Source: Bacteroidales bacterium
Lineage (GTDB): Bacteria; Bacteroidota; Bacteroidia; Bacteroidales; UBA7960
Length of the DNA stretch: 33,029 nucleotides
Reading direction: 5' to 3'
Assembly: GCA_003560165.1 (NCBI GenBank)
Contig: PWJC01000159.1
Location: 1-33,029 of the forward strand
Made by a program: the position numbers and the translations under genes. Shown here piece after piece: positions 18,847-27,989 of this stretch. Under the pieces are notes generated by a model. It was not told where the DNA came from and made no database searches. It saw nothing but the letters and a program-made list of their open reading frames with translations. Numbering within the stretch: the first letter of the stretch is position 1; the number at the start of each line of letters is the position of its first letter.

Positions 18847-20277
18847 CTAGGTTGAAGGGGAATCCCTGCAAGGGAGGTTCCCCTTTACAGGGAGTGCCGA
18901 ACCAAGCAGGCGGTCAAAAAAAGGCGGCAGGAAATGATCCCTGCCATAAAATCTCATGAAAGGCTGTAAGCTTGTATTGACGTGCTTCGGGTAAAGGGGG
19001 CCCTGCCGGTAGTGATTCAGCAAGGGGGGCAATGCATTCCCTTGTTTCAGCCGGCATGCAACGACATGGGCCAGAGCCACATTAACTTCTTCCACCGTAC
19101 CCACGCATTCGAAGGGCTTGTTCGGGGAGACTCCGGTAAGGTCGTCGAGGGTGGCCAACAGGGAGGCATCGGCAAACAGATCATGCCCGAAAATCGCTTT
19201 CAAGGCGTTGGAAGGCATAAAAGGAGAGAGGATGATGAAGGTGAACAGGCATTTGGGGCAAATGCCGCACCACCGGTCGGTTTTGCTGCCTGCATTGCAG
19301 CTTTTGAACGCCTGGTGGTATTGGGTATGGCGACTGAACATGGCGGCGATCTGCAGTTCGTTTAGTGGCCTGAGCAGACTAAAGTAATTGAGGTCACCTC
19401 CGACGTAAAGGTCAGTGTAGGTACGAAAATCCCGTTCGAACTCCAGGGATTTGCTGTACTGATGATTGATCATGGTGCCTGGTACCGAGGGTTCGTTGGC
19501 GCTTGATTCGTTCGACAGGGCAATATGACGGATACCGGCCAGTCGGGCGGTCAGTAGCGAGGCAAAGGCCAGCATGGCCGAAAAAGGGGTATGCCCGTTC
19601 AGGTACCCGTGTTCGTTCAATTCGAGAAGGAAGGGGTCTATTTCCCTGTCGAGGGTTAGCATACTGCCTTCTGCAAAGCCAGCGGCAGCCACTACCTCCC
19701 TGATGGCGCCCCGTGGGTTAATTGCAAAGGGAGAAAGCTGCATGCCACTGCCTTTGAGCAGTTCGATGCTTACCGCCGAATCCTTTCCACCGCCCACGGG
19801 AACCAGCACCCGGCCGGCATCGGAGGGGGTTTCGGTCCTGGCAGGGATGGAGGGGGTGCCGGGGGGTGAGTCGAACCGGACAAAATCCTTTTCGGGAATG
19901 GGAATTCCGTTGGTATAAAGGAACTCTCCCAGGCCGGCCAAATAGAGTTTCTGCCACCATGCCTGCTGTGAGGCTGTCAGTTCAAAGGGAAGGATCATCG
20001 CCCGGGGCGAACAGAAGGCCTTCCAATAACTGAGCATCTCGATCATGCCCAGGTGGAATACAATCGAAGAGATCTTTGCCGGGTCAGTCGCGGCCAGGCG
20101 GCCGGGGCCAGGGTGAAACTTAAGCCTGGGTTTGAAATCCATTCCGGGCCCTGCACTGAAGGTGAATTCCACTTCCAGTACTTCGCCCGACGCACGGTAG
20201 CTGAAATCCTGGTATACGAATTCAGGATGCTGTTTCCTTAATAACAGGTATTTTTGATAGTTATCGCTCCGCTTCAT
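18847..20277 (-). CDS. MurL-like UDP-MurNAc-L-Ala-L-Glu epimerase candidate
   Basis: 476 aa with ATP-pyrophosphatase-like VLVPVGGGKDSAVSIELLKG, SNESSANEPSV, and C-terminal KTDRWCGICPKCLFTFIILSPF. Directly upstream of murD in the same operon. Confidence 0.75.
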   Translation of the reverse strand: MKRSDNYQKYLLLRKQHPEFVYQDFSYRASGEVLEVEFTFSAGPGMDFKPRLKFHPGPGRLAATDPAKISSIVFHLGMIEMLSYWKAFCSPRAMILPFELTASQQAWWQKLYLAGLGEFLYTNGIPIPEKDFVRFDSPPGTPSIPARTETPSDAGRVLVPVGGGKDSAVSIELLKGSGMQLSPFAINPRGAIREVVAAAGFAEGSMLTLDREIDPFLLELNEHGYLNGHTPFSAMLAFASLLTARLAGIRHIALSNESSANEPSVPGTMINHQYSKSLEFERDFRTYTDLYVGGDLNYFSLLRPLNELQIAAMFSRHTQYHQAFKSCNAGSKTDRWCGICPKCLFTFIILSPFMPSNALKAIFGHDLFADASLLATLDDLTGVSPNKPFECVGTVEEVNVALAHVVACRLKQGNALPPLLNHYRQGPLYPKHVNTSLQPFMRFYGRDHFLPPFFDRLLGSALPVKGNLPCRDSPST

Positions 20278-20324
20278 TTGAACATTGGCAGACTTATTGT
20301 TGTTTTCCCCTTAGAAACTCATAC

Positions 20325-20332
20325 CAAAAGTA
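20325..20332 (-). promoter_or_regulatory. Possible -7 element for the murL-murD operon
   Basis: Reverse complement TACTTTTG fits TAnnTTTG, ~48 nt upstream of the start; no clear -33. Confidence 0.35.
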
Positions 20333-20388
20333 AGAAAATCCACTTACTGTTTGGAGAGCTCAGAAAAGATTAAACCCATACCTGTTGC

Positions 20389-20955
20389 ATGAAGCCTGAC
20401 AAACACATCCCATCGAGCGGTAAGTTGCTGGTGAGCGAACCGGCCCTGCGCGATTTTTATTTTTGCCGCAGCGTGGTATTGCTTGTGGAACACAAGCCGG
20501 AAGAAGGCAGCATTGGCCTGATCCTCAATAAACCCATACATCTGAAGCTAAATCAGGTGGTCAAGGAGTTTCCTGACAACGACTTCCCCCTTTTTCTGGG
20601 AGGGCCGGTACATCCCGAACGCCTTTTTTACCTGCATACCCTGGGAGAGAAAGTGCCCGGCAGCATCGAGATCATCCCCGGCCTGTTTTGGGGCGGGGAG
20701 ATTGAAAAACTGATGGAAATGATCCGCCTGAAACTGGTCGGACCGGAGCAGGTAAGGTTCTTTATCGGTTACTCGGGTTGGGAATCCGGGCAGCTTGAAC
20801 GCGAAATGATTGAAAAATCGTGGATAGTCACCCAGTGCCAACTGAACACCGTTATGCAAAGGCATCCCGAGAAACTCTGGAGAAATATGCTAAAGGAAAT
20901 GGGCAGCGATTACGCCATCTGGGCTAATTATCCCTCCGATCCCATACTGAATTAG
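20389..20955 (+). CDS. YqgE/AlgH family protein
   Basis: 188 aa: SGKLLVSEPALRDFYFCRSVVLLVEHKPEEGSIGLILNKPI...FLGGPVHPERLFYLHTLG...RFFIGYSGWESGQLEREMIEKSWIV. Confidence 0.95.
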   Translation: MKPDKHIPSSGKLLVSEPALRDFYFCRSVVLLVEHKPEEGSIGLILNKPIHLKLNQVVKEFPDNDFPLFLGGPVHPERLFYLHTLGEKVPGSIEIIPGLFWGGEIEKLMEMIRLKLVGPEQVRFFIGYSGWESGQLEREMIEKSWIVTQCQLNTVMQRHPEKLWRNMLKEMGSDYAIWANYPSDPILN

Positions 20956-20980
20956 GCAGCCTGACGCAGGCCGATCGGTT

Positions 20981-21487
20981 TCAATGCCCGAATATCAACG
21001 AAATCACTTGCCGGGGCCTCACCGTTTCTCCCTTGATGATGCAGTGCGACCGGTTGTAGACCCCTTCCCTTTGTGATAGCGTATTTTCGATCAGCTGCAG
21101 CAACTCCTCCCCTTTCAGCCCCTTCAGCAACGGCCGTTCTTTCCGGGCCATTTCCAGTCGGCGATACAGGCTCAGAGGGCTCATTTTCAAATACACGGTA
21201 ACCCCGTGTTCAAGCATAAAGTCCATGTTGTTGTGGTAACAGGGGGTCCCCCCCCCCGTGGCAACAACCACCCCGGAACTCTGGGCGGTGCGCCGCAGGA
21301 CTTCGCATTCGAGGTTGCGAAACCCTTCTTCTCCCCTCTCTGCAAAAACTCCGGCCACCTTTTGCCCTGCCAGACTTTCAACCTCCTGGTCGATGTCGAC
21401 AAAGTCATAGTCCAGCTTGCGGGCAAGCCGCCTGCCAAACGAAGTTTTTCCGCTTCCCATGAAACCGATCAGGTAAATGCGCATCAT
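20981..21487 (-). CDS. aroK: Shikimate kinase
   Basis: Likely start M(M)RIYLIGFMGSGKTSFGRRLARKL inside ORF 20981..21712; DFVDIDQEVE, FRNLECEVL, VVATGGGTPC, RKERPLL. Confidence 0.94.
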   Translation of the reverse strand: MMRIYLIGFMGSGKTSFGRRLARKLDYDFVDIDQEVESLAGQKVAGVFAERGEEGFRNLECEVLRRTAQSSGVVVATGGGTPCYHNNMDFMLEHGVTVYLKMSPLSLYRRLEMARKERPLLKGLKGEELLQLIENTLSQREGVYNRSHCIIKGETVRPRQVISLIFGH

Positions 21488-21549
21488 AGCCCCTGCCGGC
21501 AAATTTATGGTAAAAACCCCAAAGAACGATGTCGACAGACAAAATACCG

Positions 21550-21557
21550 TAACTTTG
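21550..21557 (+). promoter_or_regulatory. Bacteroidota -7 element upstream of wecB
   Basis: TAACTTTG fits TAnnTTTG; 78 nt upstream of the ATG; -33 unclear. Confidence 0.35.
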
Positions 21558-21635
21558 GGAACCGTGAAACCCCCATGAAAAGGCTTGACACACAGGAAAG
21601 GGCGGAAGAACGATGGAACGACAAAAAATTGTGTT

Positions 21636-22706
21636 ATGAAAATAGTGACCATCATTGGTGCAAGGCCCCAGTTTATCAAGGCGGCTCCCGTGAGCAGGGC
21701 CATGAGGGCCACAGGCGAACTGCAGGAAGTGATCGTTCACACCGGACAGCATTTTGATACGAACATGAGTCAGGTGTTTTTCGATCAAATGCAGATCCCC
21801 CGACCAGACTACCAGCTGGGCATTCACAGCATGGGCCACGGGGCCATGACGGGTCGGATGATGGAAGGTATCGAACAGGTCCTTCTGAAGGAAAAGCCCG
21901 ACTGGGTCATGGTATTCGGCGATACCAATTCCACCCTGGCCGGAGCCTTGGCGGCCGTAAAAATGCAGCTGCCGGTTGCCCATGTGGAGGCCGGACTGAG
22001 ATCGTTCAATATGCGGATGCCCGAAGAGGTAAACCGCATCCTTACCGACCGCATCAGCAGCCTCTTGTTCTGCCCTACCCTGCTTTCCATGGAAAACCTC
22101 ATAAAGGAAGGGTTCGGGCATTTTAACTGCAAGATAATCACCACCGGGGATGTGATGTACGATGCGGCCCTTTTGTTCGCCGGCTCCGCTACCCCGCCCG
22201 AGGGGCTGGCATTGCCCGTGCGTTTCATTCTGGCCACCATTCACCGTGAGGAGAACACCAATAATCTCTCCAGGCTTAGGGATATCTTGGAGGCCATCAA
22301 TGAAATAGCCACCAGCGTACCGGTGATTTTCCCCATGCACCCCAGGACCCGCAAGCTGAGCCACGACCACGGCCTGCCGGCACCTGGCCCGGGGGTCCGT
22401 GTGGTCGACCCACTGGGTTACCACCAAATACTTTATCTGCTGCAATACTGCCAGCTGGTGATAACTGACAGCGGGGGCATGCAAAAAGAGGCTTACTTTT
22501 TTCAAAAACCCTGCGTGACCCTGCGCGAGGAAACCGAATGGGGCGAACTGATGGAGGCAGGCTGCAACCTGTTGACAGGCAGCAGCAAACTTCGCATCCG
22601 GGAGGCCGTGACACGATTTCTGGACCAGGCCCCCGAATTCCCTCCCGGCCTCTACGGAAAGGGGAATGCCTCGGAGGCAATCGCCGAGGCATTCCTTGAA
22701 ACATAA
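21636..22706 (+). CDS. wecB: UDP-N-acetylglucosamine 2-epimerase (non-hydrolyzing)
   Basis: Start MKIVTIIGARPQFIKAAPVSRAM in ORF 21585..22706; VIVHTGQHFDTNMSQVFFDQM, VFGDTNSTLAGALAA, HVEAGLRSFNMRMPEEVNR, TDSGGMQKEAYFF, TEWGELMEAG. Confidence 0.96.
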   Translation: MKIVTIIGARPQFIKAAPVSRAMRATGELQEVIVHTGQHFDTNMSQVFFDQMQIPRPDYQLGIHSMGHGAMTGRMMEGIEQVLLKEKPDWVMVFGDTNSTLAGALAAVKMQLPVAHVEAGLRSFNMRMPEEVNRILTDRISSLLFCPTLLSMENLIKEGFGHFNCKIITTGDVMYDAALLFAGSATPPEGLALPVRFILATIHREENTNNLSRLRDILEAINEIATSVPVIFPMHPRTRKLSHDHGLPAPGPGVRVVDPLGYHQILYLLQYCQLVITDSGGMQKEAYFFQKPCVTLREETEWGELMEAGCNLLTGSSKLRIREAVTRFLDQAPEFPPGLYGKGNASEAIAEAFLET

Positions 22707-22751
22707 CATAAAGAACGGGCTGTTCAATACCCCGGCCCCCTGGCCAACTGC

Positions 22752-24092
22752 CTAAACATACCCCTGGGCGATCATGGCATCGGCCACCTTGACAAAACCG
22801 CCGATATTGGCCCCTTTTACATAATTCACAAAATCCCCTTCCTTTCCGAATTCCTGGCAGGTCTTGTGGATGTTGATCATGATGTTGTGCAGCCGCTGAT
22901 CGACCTCTTCCCTTGTCCACGAAAGGCGGAGCGAGTTCTGGCTCATCTCCAGGCCTGAGGTGGCCACTCCGCCGGCATTGGCGGCCTTCCCGGGTCCATA
23001 GAGGATCTTGTTTGCCAGGAAAACCTCCACGGCTTCGGGTGTAGAGGGCATGTTGGCGCCTTCCGATACACAGATACAGCCGTTCTTGACCAATGCCCTG
23101 GCTTCCTCCTCGTTGAGTTCGTTCTCAGTGGCGCAGGGAAGCGCAATGTCGCATTTCTCCATCCAAGGGCGGGAGACCCCTTCTACGTACTTGCAACCGA
23201 ACTCATCGGCATATTCGCGTATACGGCCCCGTTTGATGTTTTTCAGGTTCTGCACATAATTAAGTTTTTCGGTGTCGATGCCATCCTTGTCGTAGATATA
23301 GCCGCCCGAGTCGGAAAGGGTCACTACCTTGCCGCCCAGTTCGATGATCTTTTGGGTAGCAAATTGCGCCACATTGCCCGATCCGCTGATGGCCACCGTT
23401 TTGCCCCTGATCTCCTCATTGATGGTGGCCAGCATTTCCTGGGCAAAATATACCGTACCGTAACCGGTGGCTTCCGGACGGATCAAACTGCCGCCATACT
23501 CCAGGCCCTTGCCAGTGAACACCCCCGTAAATTCGTTGCGGATCCGTTTGTACTGACCGAACATGAAGCCGACCTCACGACCCCCGACACCGATATCCCC
23601 TGCAGGCACGTCGGTATCCGGACCAATGTGCCGCGAAAGTTCGGTCATCAGGCTCTGGCAGAATCGCATGACCTCCACATCCGATTTGCCCTTTGGGTCA
23701 AAATCAGACCCTCCCTTGCCCCCACCCAACGGCAGCGAGGTCAGGCTGTTTTTGAATACCTGTTCAAATGCCAGGAACTTCAGTACGCCCAGATCAACGG
23801 TGGGGTGAAAACGCATTCCCCCTTTATAGGGGCCGATGGCTGAGTTCATCTCAATACGGTATCCACGGTTTACCTGCACTTCGCCTTTGTCGTCAATCCA
23901 GGGAATGCGGAAAATGATGACCCTTTCGGGCTCGACCATCCGCTCAAAGACTTTCGCCGCCTTGTATTTAGGATTTTCGTCCAAAAAGGGGACGATGGTT
24001 TCGGCCACTTCCTGAACGGCCTGGTGAAATGCCCTTTCGCTGGGATTTTTCGCTACCACGTAATCCATAAACTTTTTTACCTGTGCATCCAT
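22752..24092 (-). CDS. gdhA: Glutamate dehydrogenase, predicted NADP-type
   Basis: 446 aa. GPYKGGMRFHP, LPLGGGKGGSDFDPKGKS, PAGDIGVGGREVGFMFG; nucleotide fingerprint KTVAISGSGNVAQFATQKIIELGGKVVTLSDSGGYIYD. Confidence 0.96.
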   Translation of the reverse strand: MDAQVKKFMDYVVAKNPSERAFHQAVQEVAETIVPFLDENPKYKAAKVFERMVEPERVIIFRIPWIDDKGEVQVNRGYRIEMNSAIGPYKGGMRFHPTVDLGVLKFLAFEQVFKNSLTSLPLGGGKGGSDFDPKGKSDVEVMRFCQSLMTELSRHIGPDTDVPAGDIGVGGREVGFMFGQYKRIRNEFTGVFTGKGLEYGGSLIRPEATGYGTVYFAQEMLATINEEIRGKTVAISGSGNVAQFATQKIIELGGKVVTLSDSGGYIYDKDGIDTEKLNYVQNLKNIKRGRIREYADEFGCKYVEGVSRPWMEKCDIALPCATENELNEEEARALVKNGCICVSEGANMPSTPEAVEVFLANKILYGPGKAANAGGVATSGLEMSQNSLRLSWTREEVDQRLHNIMINIHKTCQEFGKEGDFVNYVKGANIGGFVKVADAMIAQGYV

Positions 24093-24410
24093 TGTTTTTG
24101 ATTGTATTAACGTGAATAATAGATTGTATCTTCAAAACAATGTTAGGCTATTATATGAACGGAAGGTTATTTTGTGAAAAACATATTTATTTTGGTTATT
24201 GCTTGCATATGTCAATTATTTTTATATGAAACCAACCGCATGCTCTTAATAATTCACCAACGCCTGAAAAAGCAGACGAATATATATAGGAGATGAAGCT
24301 TGATCAACAAATAACGTATTTAAGTTAATCCCCTGTGAGCCGAGCCATGCCGTCGGGGTTGGGAATAAATTCGTAATTTCACGCAGTACAAATACAATCA
24401 GGTTAAGCTT

Positions 24411-27400
24411 ATGAAGCAAGATGCCGGCAACGCCCGTAAGGCGCTCAAGATCACGGATAAAACAGATGACCTGTCCGATCAGAAGGCTGTGATCAGCCAG
24501 GAAGATATCCGGAGGTTGCTGGCCGAAAAACAGGAGCGGCTCAAGGAGCTGGGAGCCATACACCAGACCACCTCCATCTTGAAGGAGGAAAAGCCCGTGG
24601 ATGAGATGCTGCAAAGCATAGTGAACATCCTGCCCCCGGCATGGCAGCATCCCGAAGACGCGGCAGCCAGGATTCGCTATGGGGAAAAGGAGTTTAAAAG
24701 CAGGAAAAACCTGGAAGAAACTCCCTGGGTGCAGCGCAAGACCTTTGAAACCATCGACGGCACCGAGGGCAGCATCGAGGTGTTTTACCAGAAGGACTTT
24801 CCCGAAGAGGAAGAAGGACCCTTTTTCATCGAAGAGCGGCATCTGATCAACAACCTGAGCAGCCTGATCACCGGCCACCTCAATACCCGGATCGGCAAAG
24901 AACTGCTCAAGAAGGCCGCACCCGAAAAGGATCAGAAAGACGGGGAAGATGCTCCTGCAAGTCACGCCGCCATGAGCCGGCAACTTTTGCAGAAATTCCT
25001 GAACAAGCACAATTCGGACCGCGACATTTACCACGACCTGATGCAATACAAGGTCAGGGAGATCCTGCTGGTGGCCAACCTCTACGATGCCTATATCATT
25101 GAGCAGGAAGGCAGGTTCTTTGAGCAGGTCACGGGCGAATACTACCAGTTGAACCTTAGCTCGGCCCCCCGCATCACCGGGGTATCCACCCCCGAGGAAG
25201 CCCTCGAAAAAATGCAGGAGAAGCATTTCGACATGGTGATCGTGATGATGGGTGTGGAAAAATCAACACCCATACAGCTGAGCCGCATCATCAAACAGAT
25301 CTACCACAATATTCCCATCTACATGCTGCTGAATAACAACAGCGACATTGCCCTTTTCGAAGACGGGAAAAAACCCATTACCTCCATCGACAAGGTGTTT
25401 GTGTGGAACGGTGATTCCAAGGTATTTCTGGCCATGGTCAAGTACAACGAAGACCGGATGAACGTGGAAAACGACATCCTTATCGGGATGGTCCAGGTGA
25501 TATTGCTGGTGGAAGACTCGGCCAAGTATTATTCGCGCTACCTGCCCATTCTGTATTCGATTGTGATCGAACAGACCCAGCACCTGATTGAGGAGGTGAA
25601 CACCGACGAGCTTTACAAACTACTAAAAATGAGGGTAAGACCCAAGGTCTTGCTGGCCTCGAGCTACAACGAGGCCGTTTTGCTGTACAACAAATACAGG
25701 GAAAATCTGTTGTGCCTGATCTCTGATGTCAAATTTGAAAAAGACGGAAAGATGGATTCCCGGGCCGGCCTCAAACTCGTGGAGTACGCCAGGAAACACA
25801 CCCCCAACCTGCCCACGGTCCTTCAATCGTCCGACCCCGAAAACGCGACCGAAGCCTACAAACTGCAATCGACTTTTGTCAACAAGAACTCCGAAACACT
25901 CAAGCAGGACCTGCAGAGTTTCATCAATTACTACCTGGGGTTCGGTCATTTCATATACAAGGACGAAGAAGGTCGCCGTGACATCGCCGTGGCCAGGTCC
26001 ATGAAGGAGTTCCAGACCCATTTGAAAACCATCCCTGAAAAGTCGCTGATCTATCACGCAAAAAAGGACCATTTCAGCCATTGGCTCATGGCAAGAGGCG
26101 AAATACAAATCGCCAAACGGATCAAGCCGCTGCAGGTGGAGGATTTCTCCTCGCCGGGAAGCCTTCGCGAATACCTGATCGGCGTGGTGGAGCAGTGCAT
26201 TCACGACAAGCAGAAGGGCAAGGTGATCAACTACGAGGAATCGGCCCTGATGGACAAGACCAATGTGGTTAGCCTTTCGCCGGGCTCCCTGGGAGGGAAA
26301 GGCCGTGGTCTGGCCTTCATCAACATGATCATCAACAGCTTTAACTTCAGTGAGCTGGCCCCCGACATCGTGATATGCACTCCGCGGACTTCCATTATCG
26401 GCACCGAAGAATTTGAGCGTTTCATCCACAACAACAACCTTTACAATAAAGTATACGGAGAAACCGATTACGAAAAGATCAAAAAACTCTTTGTGGAGGG
26501 CAGCCTCACCCCCACCCTGCGCAAACGCCTCAAAGCTTACCTTTCCATCATCGAAAAGCCCCTGGCCGTCCGTTCGTCGAGCTTGTTCGAAGACTCCCTG
26601 ATGCAACCCTTTGCCGGCATTTTCGACACCTTCCTGTTGCCCAATAACCACCCCGAGCTCAATGTGCGGCTCGAACAGGTAATGAATGCCATCAAGCTGG
26701 TGTTTGCCTCCATTTTCTCTCCCACGGCCATGGCCTACTTCAAGGCAGTGAACTATAAGATCGAAGAGGAAAAAATGGCGGTGATCATCCAGGAGGTGGT
26801 CGGTCATCCATACAACGGCAGCTTTTATCCCCACATCAGCGGGGTTGCCCAGTCGTACAACTTCTACCCTTACTCTTACATGAAGCCCGATGAAGGCTTT
26901 GCCTCCATTGCCCTCGGCCTAGGCAAATACGTAGTAGAGGGAGAAAAGACCTACCGCTTCTCTCCGGCACATCCGCAACTGGAAATGTATACCCCGAAGG
27001 AGTTGTTCAAAAACTCGCAGGTACACTTCTACGCCGTTGACCTGACCAGGCAAAAACCCGACCTGCTCCAGGGCGAGGATGCCGGGCTGATCAAGCTGGA
27101 GATTTCCCAGTCGGAACAACACGGCACCCTCAAACACTGCGCTTCGGTTTACGATTTCAACAGCGAAAGGACCTTGCCCGGCATAAGCGATCCGGGCCCC
27201 AGGGTATTGAACTTTGCCAACATCCTCAAATATGACTACATTCCCCTGGCCAGGACCATTGAGGTGCTGCTCGACATCATTTCTGAATCGATGGGCACCC
27301 CCATTGAGATGGAATTTGCCGTCGACCTGGAAAAAAACAGGGAAGGTCAGGCATCCTTCTATCTTTTACAGATCAAGCCCCTGATCAAGAACATCATCGA

Positions 27401-27989
27401 AACCGATATCAATATTGACAAAATCGACAACGACCGCCTGCTGCTCTACAGCGAAAACGGCATGGGCAACGGCCGCATCTCTGAGCTGTACGACGTGGTT
27501 TATGTCGATCCGGAACGTTTCGACAAACTGAAAACCGAAAAGATCCGCGACGAGATAGAAGAGATCAATGCGGAAATGTCCGGACAGGACAAAAAATACA
27601 TCCTGATCGGACCGGGCCGCTGGGGAACCCGCGACCGCTTTATCGGCATTCCGGTAAACTGGTCGCAGATATCCAATGCCCGCATCATTGTGGAGATGAG
27701 CATGGAGGATTTTGCCCTGGATGCCTCGCTCGGCTCCCATTTCTTTCACAATGTGATCTCGATGAACGTGGGCTATTTCTCGGTAAAGCACAACGACCTG
27801 ATCGATTACATCAACTGGGATGTGCTCAATGAAGCCCCCCTTGTCAGGCAGACAAGATACCTGCGGCATGTCCGTTTCGAACAGCCCTTGGAGGTGATCA
27901 TGGACGGCAAAAAACGCGCCTCGCTGATCTATTTTGACAACGGCCACGACAAACAGGCCGAAAACCCCGGACCCATTCCCACAGCATGA
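24411..27989 (+). CDS. GAF-like + degenerate receiver + receiver + PPDK/PEP-synthase N-terminal ATP-grasp protein
   Basis: 1192 aa. GAF-like N-terminus (ERLKELGAIHQTTSILKEEKPVDEMLQSI); receiver VILLVEDSAKYY...CLISDVKF...VLQSSDP...FVNKN; ATP-grasp SLGGKGRGLAFIN, LAVRSSSLFEDSLMQPFAGIFDTF, EEEKMAVIIQEVVG; C-terminal ILIGPGRWGTRDRFIGIPVNW...GSHFFHN. Confidence 0.88.
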   Translation: MKQDAGNARKALKITDKTDDLSDQKAVISQEDIRRLLAEKQERLKELGAIHQTTSILKEEKPVDEMLQSIVNILPPAWQHPEDAAARIRYGEKEFKSRKNLEETPWVQRKTFETIDGTEGSIEVFYQKDFPEEEEGPFFIEERHLINNLSSLITGHLNTRIGKELLKKAAPEKDQKDGEDAPASHAAMSRQLLQKFLNKHNSDRDIYHDLMQYKVREILLVANLYDAYIIEQEGRFFEQVTGEYYQLNLSSAPRITGVSTPEEALEKMQEKHFDMVIVMMGVEKSTPIQLSRIIKQIYHNIPIYMLLNNNSDIALFEDGKKPITSIDKVFVWNGDSKVFLAMVKYNEDRMNVENDILIGMVQVILLVEDSAKYYSRYLPILYSIVIEQTQHLIEEVNTDELYKLLKMRVRPKVLLASSYNEAVLLYNKYRENLLCLISDVKFEKDGKMDSRAGLKLVEYARKHTPNLPTVLQSSDPENATEAYKLQSTFVNKNSETLKQDLQSFINYYLGFGHFIYKDEEGRRDIAVARSMKEFQTHLKTIPEKSLIYHAKKDHFSHWLMARGEIQIAKRIKPLQVEDFSSPGSLREYLIGVVEQCIHDKQKGKVINYEESALMDKTNVVSLSPGSLGGKGRGLAFINMIINSFNFSELAPDIVICTPRTSIIGTEEFERFIHNNNLYNKVYGETDYEKIKKLFVEGSLTPTLRKRLKAYLSIIEKPLAVRSSSLFEDSLMQPFAGIFDTFLLPNNHPELNVRLEQVMNAIKLVFASIFSPTAMAYFKAVNYKIEEEKMAVIIQEVVGHPYNGSFYPHISGVAQSYNFYPYSYMKPDEGFASIALGLGKYVVEGEKTYRFSPAHPQLEMYTPKELFKNSQVHFYAVDLTRQKPDLLQGEDAGLIKLEISQSEQHGTLKHCASVYDFNSERTLPGISDPGPRVLNFANILKYDYIPLARTIEVLLDIISESMGTPIEMEFAVDLEKNREGQASFYLLQIKPLIKNIIETDINIDKIDNDRLLLYSENGMGNGRISELYDVVYVDPERFDKLKTEKIRDEIEEINAEMSGQDKKYILIGPGRWGTRDRFIGIPVNWSQISNARIIVEMSMEDFALDASLGSHFFHNVISMNVGYFSVKHNDLIDYINWDVLNEAPLVRQTRYLRHVRFEQPLEVIMDGKKRASLIYFDNGHDKQAENPGPIPTA

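Noticed and set aside
21405-22727. 440-aa minus-strand ORF antisense to wecB
   Set aside because: Shadow ORF of wecB; no family-like motifs.
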